Shown one piece after another: positions 1-6,854 of a stretch of DNA of 13,296 nt. Origin of the DNA: Phycisphaerae bacterium (lineage in GTDB: Bacteria > Planctomycetota > Phycisphaerae > SM23-33); assembly GCA_022866005.1 (NCBI GenBank), contig JALHTV010000307.1, positions 1-13,296 on the forward strand, in the 5' to 3' direction. The notes beneath the pieces were generated by a model, which made no database searches, had not been told where the DNA came from, and worked only from the letters and a program-made list of their open reading frames with translations. Made by a program: the position numbers and the translations under genes. Numbering within the stretch: position 1 is the stretch's first letter; each line of letters starts with the position of its first letter.

Positions 1-1
1 C

Positions 2-208
2 ACCCCTGCCGGGGCGTTCTACGCCTTCTGCCCCGCCCCCGGCGGCGACGCGACGGCCTTTGTCTCCAAAGCGATCGCCAACAACGTCCTGATCATCCCC
101 GGCAATGTCTTCTCGTCCCGCGACACGCACTTCCGCCTGTCCTACGCCACCAGCGACGACAAGCTCGCCCGCGGCCTGGAAGTCCTGGTGAAACTGGCCA
201 AAGGCTGA
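2..208 (+). CDS. PLP-dependent class I/II aminotransferase, C-terminal fragment
   Basis: The frame is open from the left edge and stops with TGA at 206-208, leaving the last 68 residues of a longer protein. The visible part matches the small C-terminal domain of fold-type I aminotransferases. It has a P-x-GAFY-x-F segment near the start, then a V-L-I-I-P-G-x-x-F segment, then F-R-L-S-Y-A. The arginine of this last motif is the family's substrate alpha-carboxylate-binding residue, and a short helix (GLEVLVKL) closes the domain. Such enzymes transfer an amino group between an amino acid and a 2-oxo acid in the cytoplasm, using pyridoxal phosphate. The PLP lysine and the substrate-determining N-terminal half lie outside the window. 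Aspartate aminotransferase or LL-diaminopimelate aminotransferase are therefore both possible, and I do not assign a symbol. No clear intrinsic terminator follows it. Confidence 0.85.
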   Translation, partial: TPAGAFYAFCPAPGGDATAFVSKAIANNVLIIPGNVFSSRDTHFRLSYATSDDKLARGLEVLVKLAKG

Positions 209-364
209 CGACCAGAGACTGGGGGCCGGGGATCAGGCAGCAGGCATCCGCCTTCGCGCCGGTAAGCCGGGGCTTCGGTGAACGCGCCAGGCAAGCGGCA
301 ATACGCAACAGGCGGCGTCCACAAGCCCCCGCACTGGAGTGTGGCGCGGGCTCGTGCGGCCGGC

Positions 365-393
365 TTGACACGGCGGACGATGCGACGTAGGGT
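365..393 (+). promoter_or_regulatory. Candidate sigma70-type promoter for the Gfo/Idh gene
   Basis: A perfect TTGACA (-35) lies at 365-370. After exactly 17 nt comes TAGGGT at 388-393, a poor -10 that keeps the important T1, A2 and T6. Transcription would begin near 400, about 28 nt before the ATG at 429. The 220-bp gap between the aminotransferase stop and this gene otherwise holds only GC-rich sequence without a recognisable RNA or gene. This is motif reading only. Confidence 0.5.
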
Positions 394-414
394 GCGGCGC
401 ATTCGCGTCGAGCC

Positions 415-420
415 AGAAGG
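415..420 (+). promoter_or_regulatory. Ribosome binding site deciding the start of the Gfo/Idh gene
   Basis: AGAAGG at 415-420 sits 8 nt before ATG at 429. An in-frame GTG at 420 overlaps this Shine-Dalgarno-like sequence and would have no ribosome binding site of its own, so ATG 429 is the better start. Confidence 0.55.
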
Positions 421-428
421 TGACAGGC

Positions 429-1526
429 ATGTCCGGTGGTGATCCCTTACCCGTGGCGGTGATAGGTCTAGGCGGCCTGGGGGGGCTCGTGCTCCAGGGC
501 CTGCTCGCCAGCAACCAGGTGAAGGTGGTCGGTGTGTCTGACCGCGACGCGCGCGCGGCTGAGGCCGCCGCAGCCCCCGCGCGGTTGCCGGCGTACAGCG
601 ATGACCGCAGCTTGCTCGCCGAGACTCATCCGGCGGCGGTGTACCTGGCGGTGCCGCCCCCGGCGGCGGTGGAGCTGATCGCGGCTTGCGCCGAGCGGGG
701 CATCTGCGTGTGGAAAGAGCCGCCCCTGGCCCGCAATCTGGACGAGGGCATCGCCCTGGTGGGCCTGATGGAGCAGGCCGGCCTGAAGCTGGCCGTGGGG
801 ACGCAGCGGCGGTTCGCGCGAGGCTACCGGCGGGCCTGGGAGCTGCGCGAGAGCGTGGGCAAGGTCTTTTTGGCCCGCGCGCACTACCTGTTTCATTGGG
901 GGGCCGAGCTGGGCTGGCGGGCCGACAAGGCCACCGCCGGCGGCGGGGCGCTGCTGGAACTGGCCTATCACAGCCTCGACTTGATGCTGTGGATGCTGGG
1001 GATGCCGGAGGAGGTCTACGGCCTCACCGCCCGCTCGACCGGTGAGGGCGTCGCGCCCATCTACGACACCGACGACACCGCCGCCGCCATCCTGCGCTAC
1101 GGGGCCGGGTCCATGGCCACCGTGCTCACCACGCGATCCAGCGGACCGGTCAGCGAGGAACTCAGCCTCCACGGCCGGGACGGGTCGCTCGCGGCGTGCA
1201 GCGAGTGGTGCGCGCTCCGCGGCCCCGACGGCAACGTGCTGGACAGCACCCGGGAGGACCTCGGCCCGGTGGACCTGTTCCGCCGGCAGGGGGAGGCCTT
1301 CGCCGCAGCGGTGAGCGGCCGGGCCGCCCGCTACGAGTGCTCCGCGCGCGAGAACCTGCTGACCCTGGCGGTGATCGAGGCGATCTACCTCTCGGACAAG
1401 ACCAGCCAGCCGGAGAATCCCATGCGCCTGCTCACCAGCCGCGGCTGGACGGTGGCCGACTGCCTGGCCCACCGCCCCCTGCCACCCAGGGCCGCCGCCA
1501 AAGGGGAGCAGGCATCGTCCCCTTAA
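429..1526 (+). CDS. Gfo/Idh/MocA family NAD(P)-dependent oxidoreductase
   Basis: 365 residues, a usual length for this family of cytoplasmic sugar, polyol and related dehydrogenases. The N-terminal Rossmann fold begins with V-I-G-L-G-G-L-G (residues 11-18), followed by the beta-2 end V-S-D-R-D (36-40). The C-terminal domain contains GGGALLELAYHSLD (171-184), whose H181 corresponds to the family's catalytic histidine. The usual E-K-P motif after the third Rossmann strand is altered: residues 96-99 read K-E-P-P, so a proline stands where the conserved lysine is expected. In many members that lysine contacts cofactor and substrate, so activity may be changed or lost. The substrate cannot be read from sequence, since neighbours give no pathway. 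The gene has its own promoter candidate and converges on surE across a 72-bp gap with no clear terminator. Alternative start: GTG 420, adding three residues. Confidence 0.88.
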   Translation: MSGGDPLPVAVIGLGGLGGLVLQGLLASNQVKVVGVSDRDARAAEAAAAPARLPAYSDDRSLLAETHPAAVYLAVPPPAAVELIAACAERGICVWKEPPLARNLDEGIALVGLMEQAGLKLAVGTQRRFARGYRRAWELRESVGKVFLARAHYLFHWGAELGWRADKATAGGGALLELAYHSLDLMLWMLGMPEEVYGLTARSTGEGVAPIYDTDDTAAAILRYGAGSMATVLTTRSSGPVSEELSLHGRDGSLAACSEWCALRGPDGNVLDSTREDLGPVDLFRRQGEAFAAAVSGRAARYECSARENLLTLAVIEAIYLSDKTSQPENPMRLLTSRGWTVADCLAHRPLPPRAAAKGEQASSP

Positions 1527-1598
1527 GTCGTGCGTCCCACCGCGCGATGTCCCCAGAGATGCACCGATGCACCGGGGCGGACGTTGATGGTTCGGCCG

Positions 1599-2387
1599 CT
1601 ATTGCCCCGGCAGTGCCGGCCAGGTCTTCTGGGCCTCGGCGAGCTTATCCAGGCGAGGGGGGTCGGTCAGGTCCACCTTCAGCGGGGTGATCGTGACGTA
1701 GCCCTCCTCCAGGCAGGCCACGTCCGTCAGACCCTCGGCGGGGGCGAAGCTGAAGCTGTCGCCCAGCCGGTAGGATTCCAGGCCCTGCGGGTGCTCCTGG
1801 CGGTGGTAGGAATCCTCCACGCCGGCGGTGGACTGCGGCACGACGCGCACCCCCCGCGGCCGATCGGGGCCTAGGACCGGGATGTTCACGTTCACCAGTT
1901 GCCCGGGGTGCAAGCCGCAGGCCAGCAGGCGGTCCAGCACCCATCGGCACAGCCCGGCCGCACGGTCGAAGTCGACCTCTTGAGCGCCCACGTCGGCCGA
2001 GAACGCCACCGCGGGCAGGCGCAGCATGGCGGCCTCGGCCGCCGCGGCCACCGTGCCGGAGTAGAAGATGTTGATGCCCACGTTGGCCCCGGCGTTGATC
2101 CCAGCCAGGACCAGGTCCACCGGGGCGGGCAGCAGCTTGCGGACGGCCAGGCGCACACAGTCCGCCGGTCGCCCGTCCACGCTGAGGGCGGTGAAGGCCT
2201 CGCGCCCCGCTCCCAGGCCGACCTGCTGGACCGTCAGCGGGCTGCGGAGGGTGATCGCGTGCCCGGCGGCCGATTGCGGATGGCTGGGGGCGACCACGAC
2301 GACCTCGCCCAGGTCGACCACGGCGCGGTACAGCGCCGCCAGACCCGGCGCGAGGATGCCGTCGTCATTGCTCAGGAGGATGCGCAT
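1599..2387 (-). CDS. surE: 5'/3'-nucleotidase SurE
   Basis: 262 residues, the normal SurE length. SurE is a cytoplasmic, divalent-metal-dependent phosphatase that removes phosphate from nucleoside 5'- and 3'-monophosphates. The N-terminus M-R-I-L-L-S-N-D-D-G is diagnostic and carries the metal ligands D8 and D9. The other two ligands known for the family are also present: S39, in A-P-S-H-P-Q-S, and N98, in A-G-I-N. The conserved SGTV segment with its following helix is at 110-121. The start at ATG 2387 is fixed by this N-terminus, although its Shine-Dalgarno sequence is weak. It lies 44 nt downstream of the prepilin-like gene on the same strand, so the two are probably cotranscribed. In other bacteria surE often sits with pcm or stress genes. 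That context is absent here, and the link to a prepilin-like gene is not an obvious functional one. Confidence 0.95.
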   Translation of the reverse strand: MRILLSNDDGILAPGLAALYRAVVDLGEVVVVAPSHPQSAAGHAITLRSPLTVQQVGLGAGREAFTALSVDGRPADCVRLAVRKLLPAPVDLVLAGINAGANVGINIFYSGTVAAAAEAAMLRLPAVAFSADVGAQEVDFDRAAGLCRWVLDRLLACGLHPGQLVNVNIPVLGPDRPRGVRVVPQSTAGVEDSYHRQEHPQGLESYRLGDSFSFAPAEGLTDVACLEEGYVTITPLKVDLTDPPRLDKLAEAQKTWPALPGQ

Positions 2388-2431
2388 GGCGGGTCGTCTC
2401 CGCTTGTGGGCTGCGGCGGGCGCCAGTGGCG

Positions 2432-3358
2432 CTAGCGGGCCGCGTCGAAGCTCTGCCAGATGCGCTCGGCATACTTGCCGAAGTGCACCCCCGAGTCAAC
2501 CCGCGTCCCGCCTGGCGGCACGGAGTTGGCTGCCACGATGCCGTCGTCCCGCACCGTATGCACGGCCCCGCCACCGTAGAGCACGTTGAACTGCTGCCCG
2601 TGGCACCATCCGGCGGTGATTGGATAGGACGCTAGACCCGAGGGGACTTGCGGGGCCGGCTCGCGGCGATCCTGCCACCAGAATTCGTCGCTGAGGACCG
2701 CATCCGCAGCCGGGTCGAACGTCGTGCGGCTGAAGCGCACGGTGCTGTCCAGCGCGTACCGGCGGTTGAGTCTCACCAGCGGCACCGTCTGGGGTGAGGC
2801 CCCGCTGAATCCCTTGCCCTTCTGGATGGCCGTCCCCCCGGCGTTCATCAGGTAAACCCCCAGTAACCCTTTGCCGCCGTAGTTGCCCAGAACGGGTGAC
2901 TCGCTGAACAGGTCCGCGCTGGGTGGGAAGCGCAGGCAGTACGTGCTCCATTGGCTGGTATAGGGGAACAGGCTCGAGCGCCCGCTGCGCAGGTCGCCTG
3001 ACGCGGCGGGGCACACCAGCGCCGCGGCGGGGAGCATTCTCTCGGCCACCAGGCACCCCAGGTTGATGGGCCGGGGGTTGGAGAAGGTCATGGGATCGAA
3101 CTGGCTGGGACCGCCCCAATGCCCCGAGGCGGGCAGATTGTCGCAACCGTCGGAGAACTGAAACGGTGGCATGCAGAATCGGTGCAGGCCCACGTAGGTC
3201 GACAGGCCCACGCCCACCTGGTGTAGCTGCATGGTACAGGCGGCCTGCCTGGCCATCTCGCGGGCGCTCGAGAGGCTGGGGGCTAGGATGCCAGTCAACA
3301 ACCCCAGGCAGGCGACGACCGCCAGCACCTCGACGAGGCTAAGGCCCGTTCTTGCCAT
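2432..3358 (-). CDS. Prepilin-like protein with N-terminal methylation motif and degenerate H-X9-DG box (DUF1559-like)
   Basis: 308 residues. The N-terminus reads M-A-R-T-G-L-S-L-V-E, a class III (type IV pilin or type II secretion pseudopilin) signal. Prepilin peptidase would cut after G5, leaving L6 as the first mature residue and E10 as the conserved glutamate 5. A hydrophobic helix (about 11-28) follows, then an extracytoplasmic domain with several cysteines. Near the C-terminus, H253 is followed nine residues later by G-G instead of D-G, within an N-V-L-Y-G-G-G segment. This resembles the N-V-L-F-x-D-G stretch of the planctomycete H-X9-DG/DUF1559 prepilin-like families, with the aspartate lost. 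These families are very abundant in Planctomycetota and their function is largely unknown, so a role as an envelope or secreted pseudopilin is inferred. No pilus assembly genes are nearby. It is the probable first gene of a unit with surE. Confidence 0.85.
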   Translation of the reverse strand: MARTGLSLVEVLAVVACLGLLTGILAPSLSSAREMARQAACTMQLHQVGVGLSTYVGLHRFCMPPFQFSDGCDNLPASGHWGGPSQFDPMTFSNPRPINLGCLVAERMLPAAALVCPAASGDLRSGRSSLFPYTSQWSTYCLRFPPSADLFSESPVLGNYGGKGLLGVYLMNAGGTAIQKGKGFSGASPQTVPLVRLNRRYALDSTVRFSRTTFDPAADAVLSDEFWWQDRREPAPQVPSGLASYPITAGWCHGQQFNVLYGGGAVHTVRDDGIVAANSVPPGGTRVDSGVHFGKYAERIWQSFDAAR

Positions 3359-3436
3359 GTTCCCGGCCCCAGGGCCATGTGATGCGCTGGGGAGCTTCGC
3401 ACCCCCGCTAGGTCGGAGTCAACCCCTTGCTAGAGG

Positions 3437-3462
3437 CCCCTGCCATGCCCGCCCGGCAGGGG
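3437..3462. repeat. Perfect 8-bp inverted repeat (hairpin)
   Basis: CCCCTGCC (3437-3444) and GGCAGGGG (3455-3462) are separated by 10 nt. No T-run follows on either strand, so it is not a typical intrinsic terminator. It lies about 80-100 bp upstream of the prepilin-like gene start and could be an operator or simply a product of the high GC. Confidence 0.4.
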
Positions 3463-3576
3463 TGCGGAGAGCTACTAAACTTTCAGCGCCAACACCCGAT
3501 ACTACAGCCAGTAAGGGCGTGCTGGTGAGTTCAGGAATGCGGCCGGGGCCGTTGGTCCATAAGAACAGACCTGGGT

Positions 3577-3753
3577 CGGTCAGGGCTACGCGCAGCGTCG
3601 TGGCGTGTGCCTGAAGCCGCACCCCCCGCGTTGTGCATGGCCGCTCTTTTGCTAGGGCCCTCTTCTTTTCAGGGCCGCCCCGCAGCAATCCCCCCAGCGA
3701 CACCGACCGCGCCCTGACCGCAGTGCCTTGGGTCCGCTGGCGTGACGCTGCGC
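3577..3753. repeat. Two interleaved 10-bp inverted repeats
   Basis: CGGTCAGGGC (3577-3586) is the exact reverse complement of 3711-3720. GCGCAGCGTC (3590-3599) is the exact reverse complement of 3744-3753. The two pairings cross each other, so if both formed in one transcript they would make a pseudoknot. At this GC content a 10-bp match inside 480 bp is not rare, so the pair may be chance. Confidence 0.3.
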
Positions 3754-3824
3754 CCGTTTTGTTCCCGGGCGCGCCGCGGATAGGAACACCGGTCGGGACG
3801 TCGGCCGATGCGGTGAACGCTTGC

Positions 3825-3831
3825 AGGAAGG
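3825..3831 (+). promoter_or_regulatory. Ribosome binding site deciding the start of the hybrid kinase
   Basis: AGGAAGG at 3825-3831, within AGGAAGGAAG, ends 7 nt before GTG at 3839. The in-frame TTG at 3821 sits directly upstream of this purine run and lacks any Shine-Dalgarno sequence. GTG 3839 is therefore preferred as the start. Confidence 0.65.
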
Positions 3832-3838
3832 AAGAATC

Positions 3839-6619
3839 GTGCGAGGCGCACCTAAAGGCAGGACTGTGATCGTCGTGGGCGTCGGGGTGGCCGTGACGGC
3901 CCTGGTCGCGCTAATCATTCATGTCTGGTTCTGTCCCGCCCTCGCGAGGCGTTTTCCCTCATGGGCAATGCTTGTGATGACCGTGACAATCCTCTCGACG
4001 GCCTGCGCCCTGGCCGTCCTGGGGCTTTCCCGCGGCAGGATCGGCATCCTCATTCGGGAAGGGGGCCGCCGATGGGCCCAGCGGTCCCGAGTGCGCCAGG
4101 CCCTGCGGCGAGAGGGAGAGGAACGGGTGGCGTTGCTGTCCCGCCAGCAAGCGCTCCTGGAACACCTCCCGGCCTGGGTGTTCCTGACGGACGCCGCCGG
4201 CAAGTTCGTCGCCGTCAACAAGGCGTTCCTCGATCTGCTCCTCCCGGGGGTGGACGATCCCATCGGCAAAACCAGTCGTGACGTGTTCCGTCCGGAGTCG
4301 ATCGAGAGCCACGAGGCCGAGCTCCGCCAAGTCGTCCAAGAGGGCAAGACGATCATGAAGGCGGAGACCCTCACCCTCCGCGACGGCAGGACCGTGCCCA
4401 TGGTCGTCACGCTGGCGCCAGCCCGGACCGAGGATGGCGAGATTACTGGCGTGGTCGGCGTGGGTCTGGACATCACCGAGCAGAAGCACGTCCAGGCCGA
4501 GCTGCACCAGGCCCGCGAACGGGCCGAGCAAGCCGGCGCGGAGTTAGCCCAGCGGGCGGAGGAGCTGGAGGCCGCCGAGGCCGCGGCGATGAAGATGGTT
4601 GAGGACCTCCAGCACGCCCGCAGGACGGCCGAGGCCGCCAGCCAGGCCAAAAGCGAGTTCTTGGCCAAGGTCTCCCACGAGGTCCGCACCCCGCTGAACG
4701 GGATCATCGGCATGGCCGACCTGGCCTTGGCGACGGAGCTGACCACCGAGCAGCGGGAGTACCTCGAGATGGTCCGCCAGTCGGCCGAGTCGCTCCTGGG
4801 GGTCATCAACGACTTGTTGGATTTCTCGAAGATGGAAGCCGGCAAGCTGGGCGTGGATCCGGTCAACTTCTCCCTGGGCGAGTGCCTGGCGGGGAGCCTG
4901 GATGCTGTGGCGGTGCGCGCCGCGTCCAAAGGGCTGGAGCTGGTCGCGACGGTGCGCTCCGATGTGCCCGATGCCCTGGTGGGGGACCCCCGCCGCATCG
5001 GCCAGATCCTGGTGAACCTCCTGGGCAACGCCGTCAAGTTCACCGAGGCCGGTGGGGTCGTCTTGAGCGTGGACGTAGCCAGCCGCGAGGATCAGGAGAC
5101 TATCCTGCACTTTGCCATCGCGGATACGGGCGTCGGTGTGCCGCAGGTGGAGCAGGGGAGAATCTTCGAGCCCTTCTCCCAGGGTGACGATTCGACCACT
5201 CGCAAGTTCGGGGGGACCGGGCTGGGGCTGCCGATCGCCGACCAGCTCGCGCGGATGATGGGCGGGCGGATCTGGGTCGAGAGCAAGGTGGGGGTGGGCA
5301 GCACGTTCCACGTCACGGCCCTGTGTTGCCTTCAGGCCGAATCCCCCTCCCCTGCCGGCCCGGACAGCGCGGCCTCACTGCGCGGCCTGGAAATCCTGGT
5401 GGTCGATGACAACGCCTCCAGCCGGGCCAGCCTGGTCGAGACGTTGACCGGTTGGGGGATGAGACCCGTCGCGGTACCCAGCGGACAGGCGGCCTTGACC
5501 GCTGTGGACCAGGCCCGCCGCCAGGGGCAGGGCTTCACCCTGGCGCTGGTGGACGCCGCCATGCTGGGCATGGACGGCTACGCGCTCGTGAAGGCGATCG
5601 CAGACTTCGGTGAGACCGGGCTGGTGTCGGTCATCATGGTCCAGGCCGACCGACGCGGGGAGGTGGCGCGGTGCCACGAGCGGGGGGTCAAGGCCTGTGT
5701 GGTCAAGCCGGTGCTCGCGCAGGAACTGCTGGACGTGCTCCTTTCAGCCCGGGGCATCGGGTCCGAGGGGACACCTCAGTCCGCTCAGGTCCGGACTGCC
5801 AGCGGCCAGCTCCTCACCGACGAGCAGAGGCCGCTGTGCATCCTGGTCGCTGAGGACAACGAGGTCCACCAGCGCCTGGCCACCCGGCTACTTGAAAAAC
5901 GAGGTCACCACGTCCGAACGGCTGCCAACGGCCTGGAGGCGCTGGCTGCCTTGGACTCGGCATCATTCGATGTGATCCTGATGGACGTGGAAATGCCGCA
6001 GATGGGCGGGCTGAAGGCCACCGCTGCCATCCGCGAACGCGAGGTGGCCACCGGCGGCCACATCCCGATCATTGCCATGACGGCCCACGCCATGCACGGC
6101 GACCGGCAGAAGTTCCTGGACGGCGGCATGGACGGCTACGTGGCCAAGCCCATCCGGCCGCAGGTGCTCTTCGAGGTCATCCAAGAAGTCCGCCGAAAGG
6201 CCCTTCCGCGCCTCCGGAATCCGGTGGGCCTGCCAGAGCAGGAAGCGCCCACCACGGACGTCCTGGACCTGGCATCCGCGCTGGCGCGGGTCGATGGAGA
6301 CACCGACTTGCTTCGGGAGATCGCGGAGCTGTTCCTGGAGACCTGCCCTGGCTTGCTCGACCAGCTCCACGCCGCTGCTGACGCCCGCAACATGGAGGCC
6401 GTGGCCCAGTTGGCGCACACACTCAAGGGCGCGGTCAGCAATTTCTCCGCCCACGGTGCGTTCGAAGCGGCTGCCAGCCTGCACGCGGCCGCAATTCAAA
6501 ACAACCTGCCCGCGATCGCGCCGGGCCTGGCTCACCTGGAGGGGCAACTGGACTGGCTCCAAAAGGCCTTGGGGGCGCTCGTCGGCAGACAAGTCCAGCG
6601 CGCGGCAAACGTTATGTGA
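3839..6619 (+). CDS. Hybrid sensor histidine kinase (2TM-PAS-HisKA-HATPase-REC-REC-HPt)
   Basis: 926 residues from GTG 3839. Two N-terminal membrane helices (about 9-28 and 42-63) are joined by a loop of roughly ten residues, so there is no periplasmic sensor. Input probably comes from the cytoplasmic PAS domain (about 95-215). A charged coiled coil (222-275) leads to HisKA with phospho-acceptor H280 in S-H-E-V-R-T-P-L-N-G. The ATPase domain shows N-box N393/N397, D-T-G-V-G (429-433) and GGTGLG (458-463). REC1 (about 516-640) has D523/D524, acceptor D572 and K623, but V601 replaces the conserved Thr/Ser. REC2 (about 665-785) is canonical: E672/D673, D716, T748, K770. The HPt domain has H860 in H-T-L-K-G-A. 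This is the ArcB/BarA-type relay layout, which normally passes phosphate to a separate response regulator; none is visible. The signal is unknown, and control of the downstream metal-efflux genes is only possible, not shown. Confidence 0.95.
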   Translation: MRGAPKGRTVIVVGVGVAVTALVALIIHVWFCPALARRFPSWAMLVMTVTILSTACALAVLGLSRGRIGILIREGGRRWAQRSRVRQALRREGEERVALLSRQQALLEHLPAWVFLTDAAGKFVAVNKAFLDLLLPGVDDPIGKTSRDVFRPESIESHEAELRQVVQEGKTIMKAETLTLRDGRTVPMVVTLAPARTEDGEITGVVGVGLDITEQKHVQAELHQARERAEQAGAELAQRAEELEAAEAAAMKMVEDLQHARRTAEAASQAKSEFLAKVSHEVRTPLNGIIGMADLALATELTTEQREYLEMVRQSAESLLGVINDLLDFSKMEAGKLGVDPVNFSLGECLAGSLDAVAVRAASKGLELVATVRSDVPDALVGDPRRIGQILVNLLGNAVKFTEAGGVVLSVDVASREDQETILHFAIADTGVGVPQVEQGRIFEPFSQGDDSTTRKFGGTGLGLPIADQLARMMGGRIWVESKVGVGSTFHVTALCCLQAESPSPAGPDSAASLRGLEILVVDDNASSRASLVETLTGWGMRPVAVPSGQAALTAVDQARRQGQGFTLALVDAAMLGMDGYALVKAIADFGETGLVSVIMVQADRRGEVARCHERGVKACVVKPVLAQELLDVLLSARGIGSEGTPQSAQVRTASGQLLTDEQRPLCILVAEDNEVHQRLATRLLEKRGHHVRTAANGLEALAALDSASFDVILMDVEMPQMGGLKATAAIREREVATGGHIPIIAMTAHAMHGDRQKFLDGGMDGYVAKPIRPQVLFEVIQEVRRKALPRLRNPVGLPEQEAPTTDVLDLASALARVDGDTDLLREIAELFLETCPGLLDQLHAAADARNMEAVAQLAHTLKGAVSNFSAHGAFEAAASLHAAAIQNNLPAIAPGLAHLEGQLDWLQKALGALVGRQVQRAANVM

Positions 6620-6641
6620 GCCGACGGGGGACAGATTGCAC

Positions 6642-6669
6642 TGGACTTATACGGGGGCTCTGCTATAAT
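6642..6669 (+). promoter_or_regulatory. Extended -10 sigma70 promoter driving the intergenic RNA
   Basis: TATAAT at 6664-6669 is a perfect -10 and is preceded by TG at 6661-6662, giving the extended -10 form TGnTATAAT. TGGACT at 6642-6647 (four of six matches to TTGACA) lies 16 nt upstream. This is the best promoter in the window and predicts a transcript starting near 6676. It begins only 22 bp after the kinase stop codon. Confidence 0.7.
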
Positions 6670-6675
6670 ATCGCG

Positions 6676-6836
6676 TAGGAGAGGCTAGGGCGGCAATGTC
6701 CGCTCACATTGCCCTTCGCTTCAGTTAACTGCCGCGTGAGAGGCAGTCGACGACCTCACGGCGGTGCGGGCCTAACCGCCCCGAGGGCAACAGCAGGGAC
6801 GGCCGAGCGATGCTTGGCCGTCCCTGATAGTTTTTT
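6676..6836 (+). ncRNA. Candidate small RNA or terminated leader, unknown family
   Basis: About 160 nt bounded by an extended -10 promoter and a strong intrinsic terminator. Hairpin 1 is a perfect 8-bp stem, GGCAATGT (6692-6699) with ACATTGCC (6706-6713), and has a 6-nt loop. Hairpin 2 pairs 6731-6740 with 6755-6765 (one bulged G) and has a 14-nt loop. GGCGGT (6760-6765) can instead pair with ACCGCC (6775-6780). GGGC (6688-6691) can close the element by pairing with GCCC (6778-6781), giving a possible three-way junction. I see no match to tmRNA, SRP RNA, RNase P, 6S, or cobalamin, TPP, SAM, fluoride or NiCo riboswitch signatures. A 10-codon frame (ATG 6696 to TAA 6728), with AGGAG starting at 6677, could be a leader peptide. 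It may act in trans as a small RNA or as a cis leader for the efflux operon; the sequence does not decide. Confidence 0.5.
6794..6836 (+). terminator. Rho-independent terminator
   Basis: CAGGGACGGCC (6794-6804) pairs perfectly over 11 bp with GGCCGTCCCTG (6816-6826), and the loop can add about four further pairs. After the 4-nt ATAG comes a run of six T (6831-6836). The long GC-rich stem and the T-run make it a strong terminator candidate even though the T-run does not start directly at the stem. Confidence 0.8.
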
Positions 6837-6854
6837 CATTCCCTCCCCCCAGTG

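Larger units (their letters stand above)
3359..3838. other. Divergent intergenic region of 480 bp, no convincing gene
   Basis: This separates the minus-strand prepilin-like gene from the plus-strand histidine kinase, so it must hold both promoters. I could not find a good sigma70 promoter for either. On the minus strand there is a -35-like TTGACT (plus coordinates 3417-3422), but the position 17 nt further on does not look like a -10. On the plus strand, TTGTTC (3759-3764) with TAGGAA (3781-3786) at 16-nt spacing is weak. Short open frames exist on both strands but have no ribosome binding site and no family-like sequence. Several GC-rich inverted repeats are present and listed separately. 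No tRNA, rRNA or known riboswitch pattern was seen. Confidence 0.6.

Noticed and set aside
468..1472. 334-residue open frame on the minus strand
   Set aside because: Antisense to the Gfo/Idh gene, whose motifs are clear. The reverse frame has no motif.
3417..3422. Minus-strand TTGACT as -35 of the prepilin-like gene
   Set aside because: No acceptable -10 hexamer lies 15-19 nt downstream on that strand.
3821..3838. TTG as the start of the hybrid kinase
   Set aside because: The Shine-Dalgarno sequence lies downstream of this TTG and is correctly spaced for GTG 3839.
3419..3869. Short open frames in the divergent intergenic region (minus 3419-3703, plus 3633-3869)
   Set aside because: No ribosome binding site, no hydrophobic or domain pattern, and the plus frame runs into the true kinase start.
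3919..5043. 374-residue Ser/Arg-rich open frame on the minus strand
   Set aside because: Antisense to the hybrid kinase, which has unambiguous domains in the other direction.
6676..6836. Assignment of the intergenic RNA to a known riboswitch or housekeeping RNA
   Set aside because: GGGCAA and GGGACG fragments recall the c-di-GMP-I riboswitch, but the required spacing and flanking helices are missing. Other family signatures are absent by eye.
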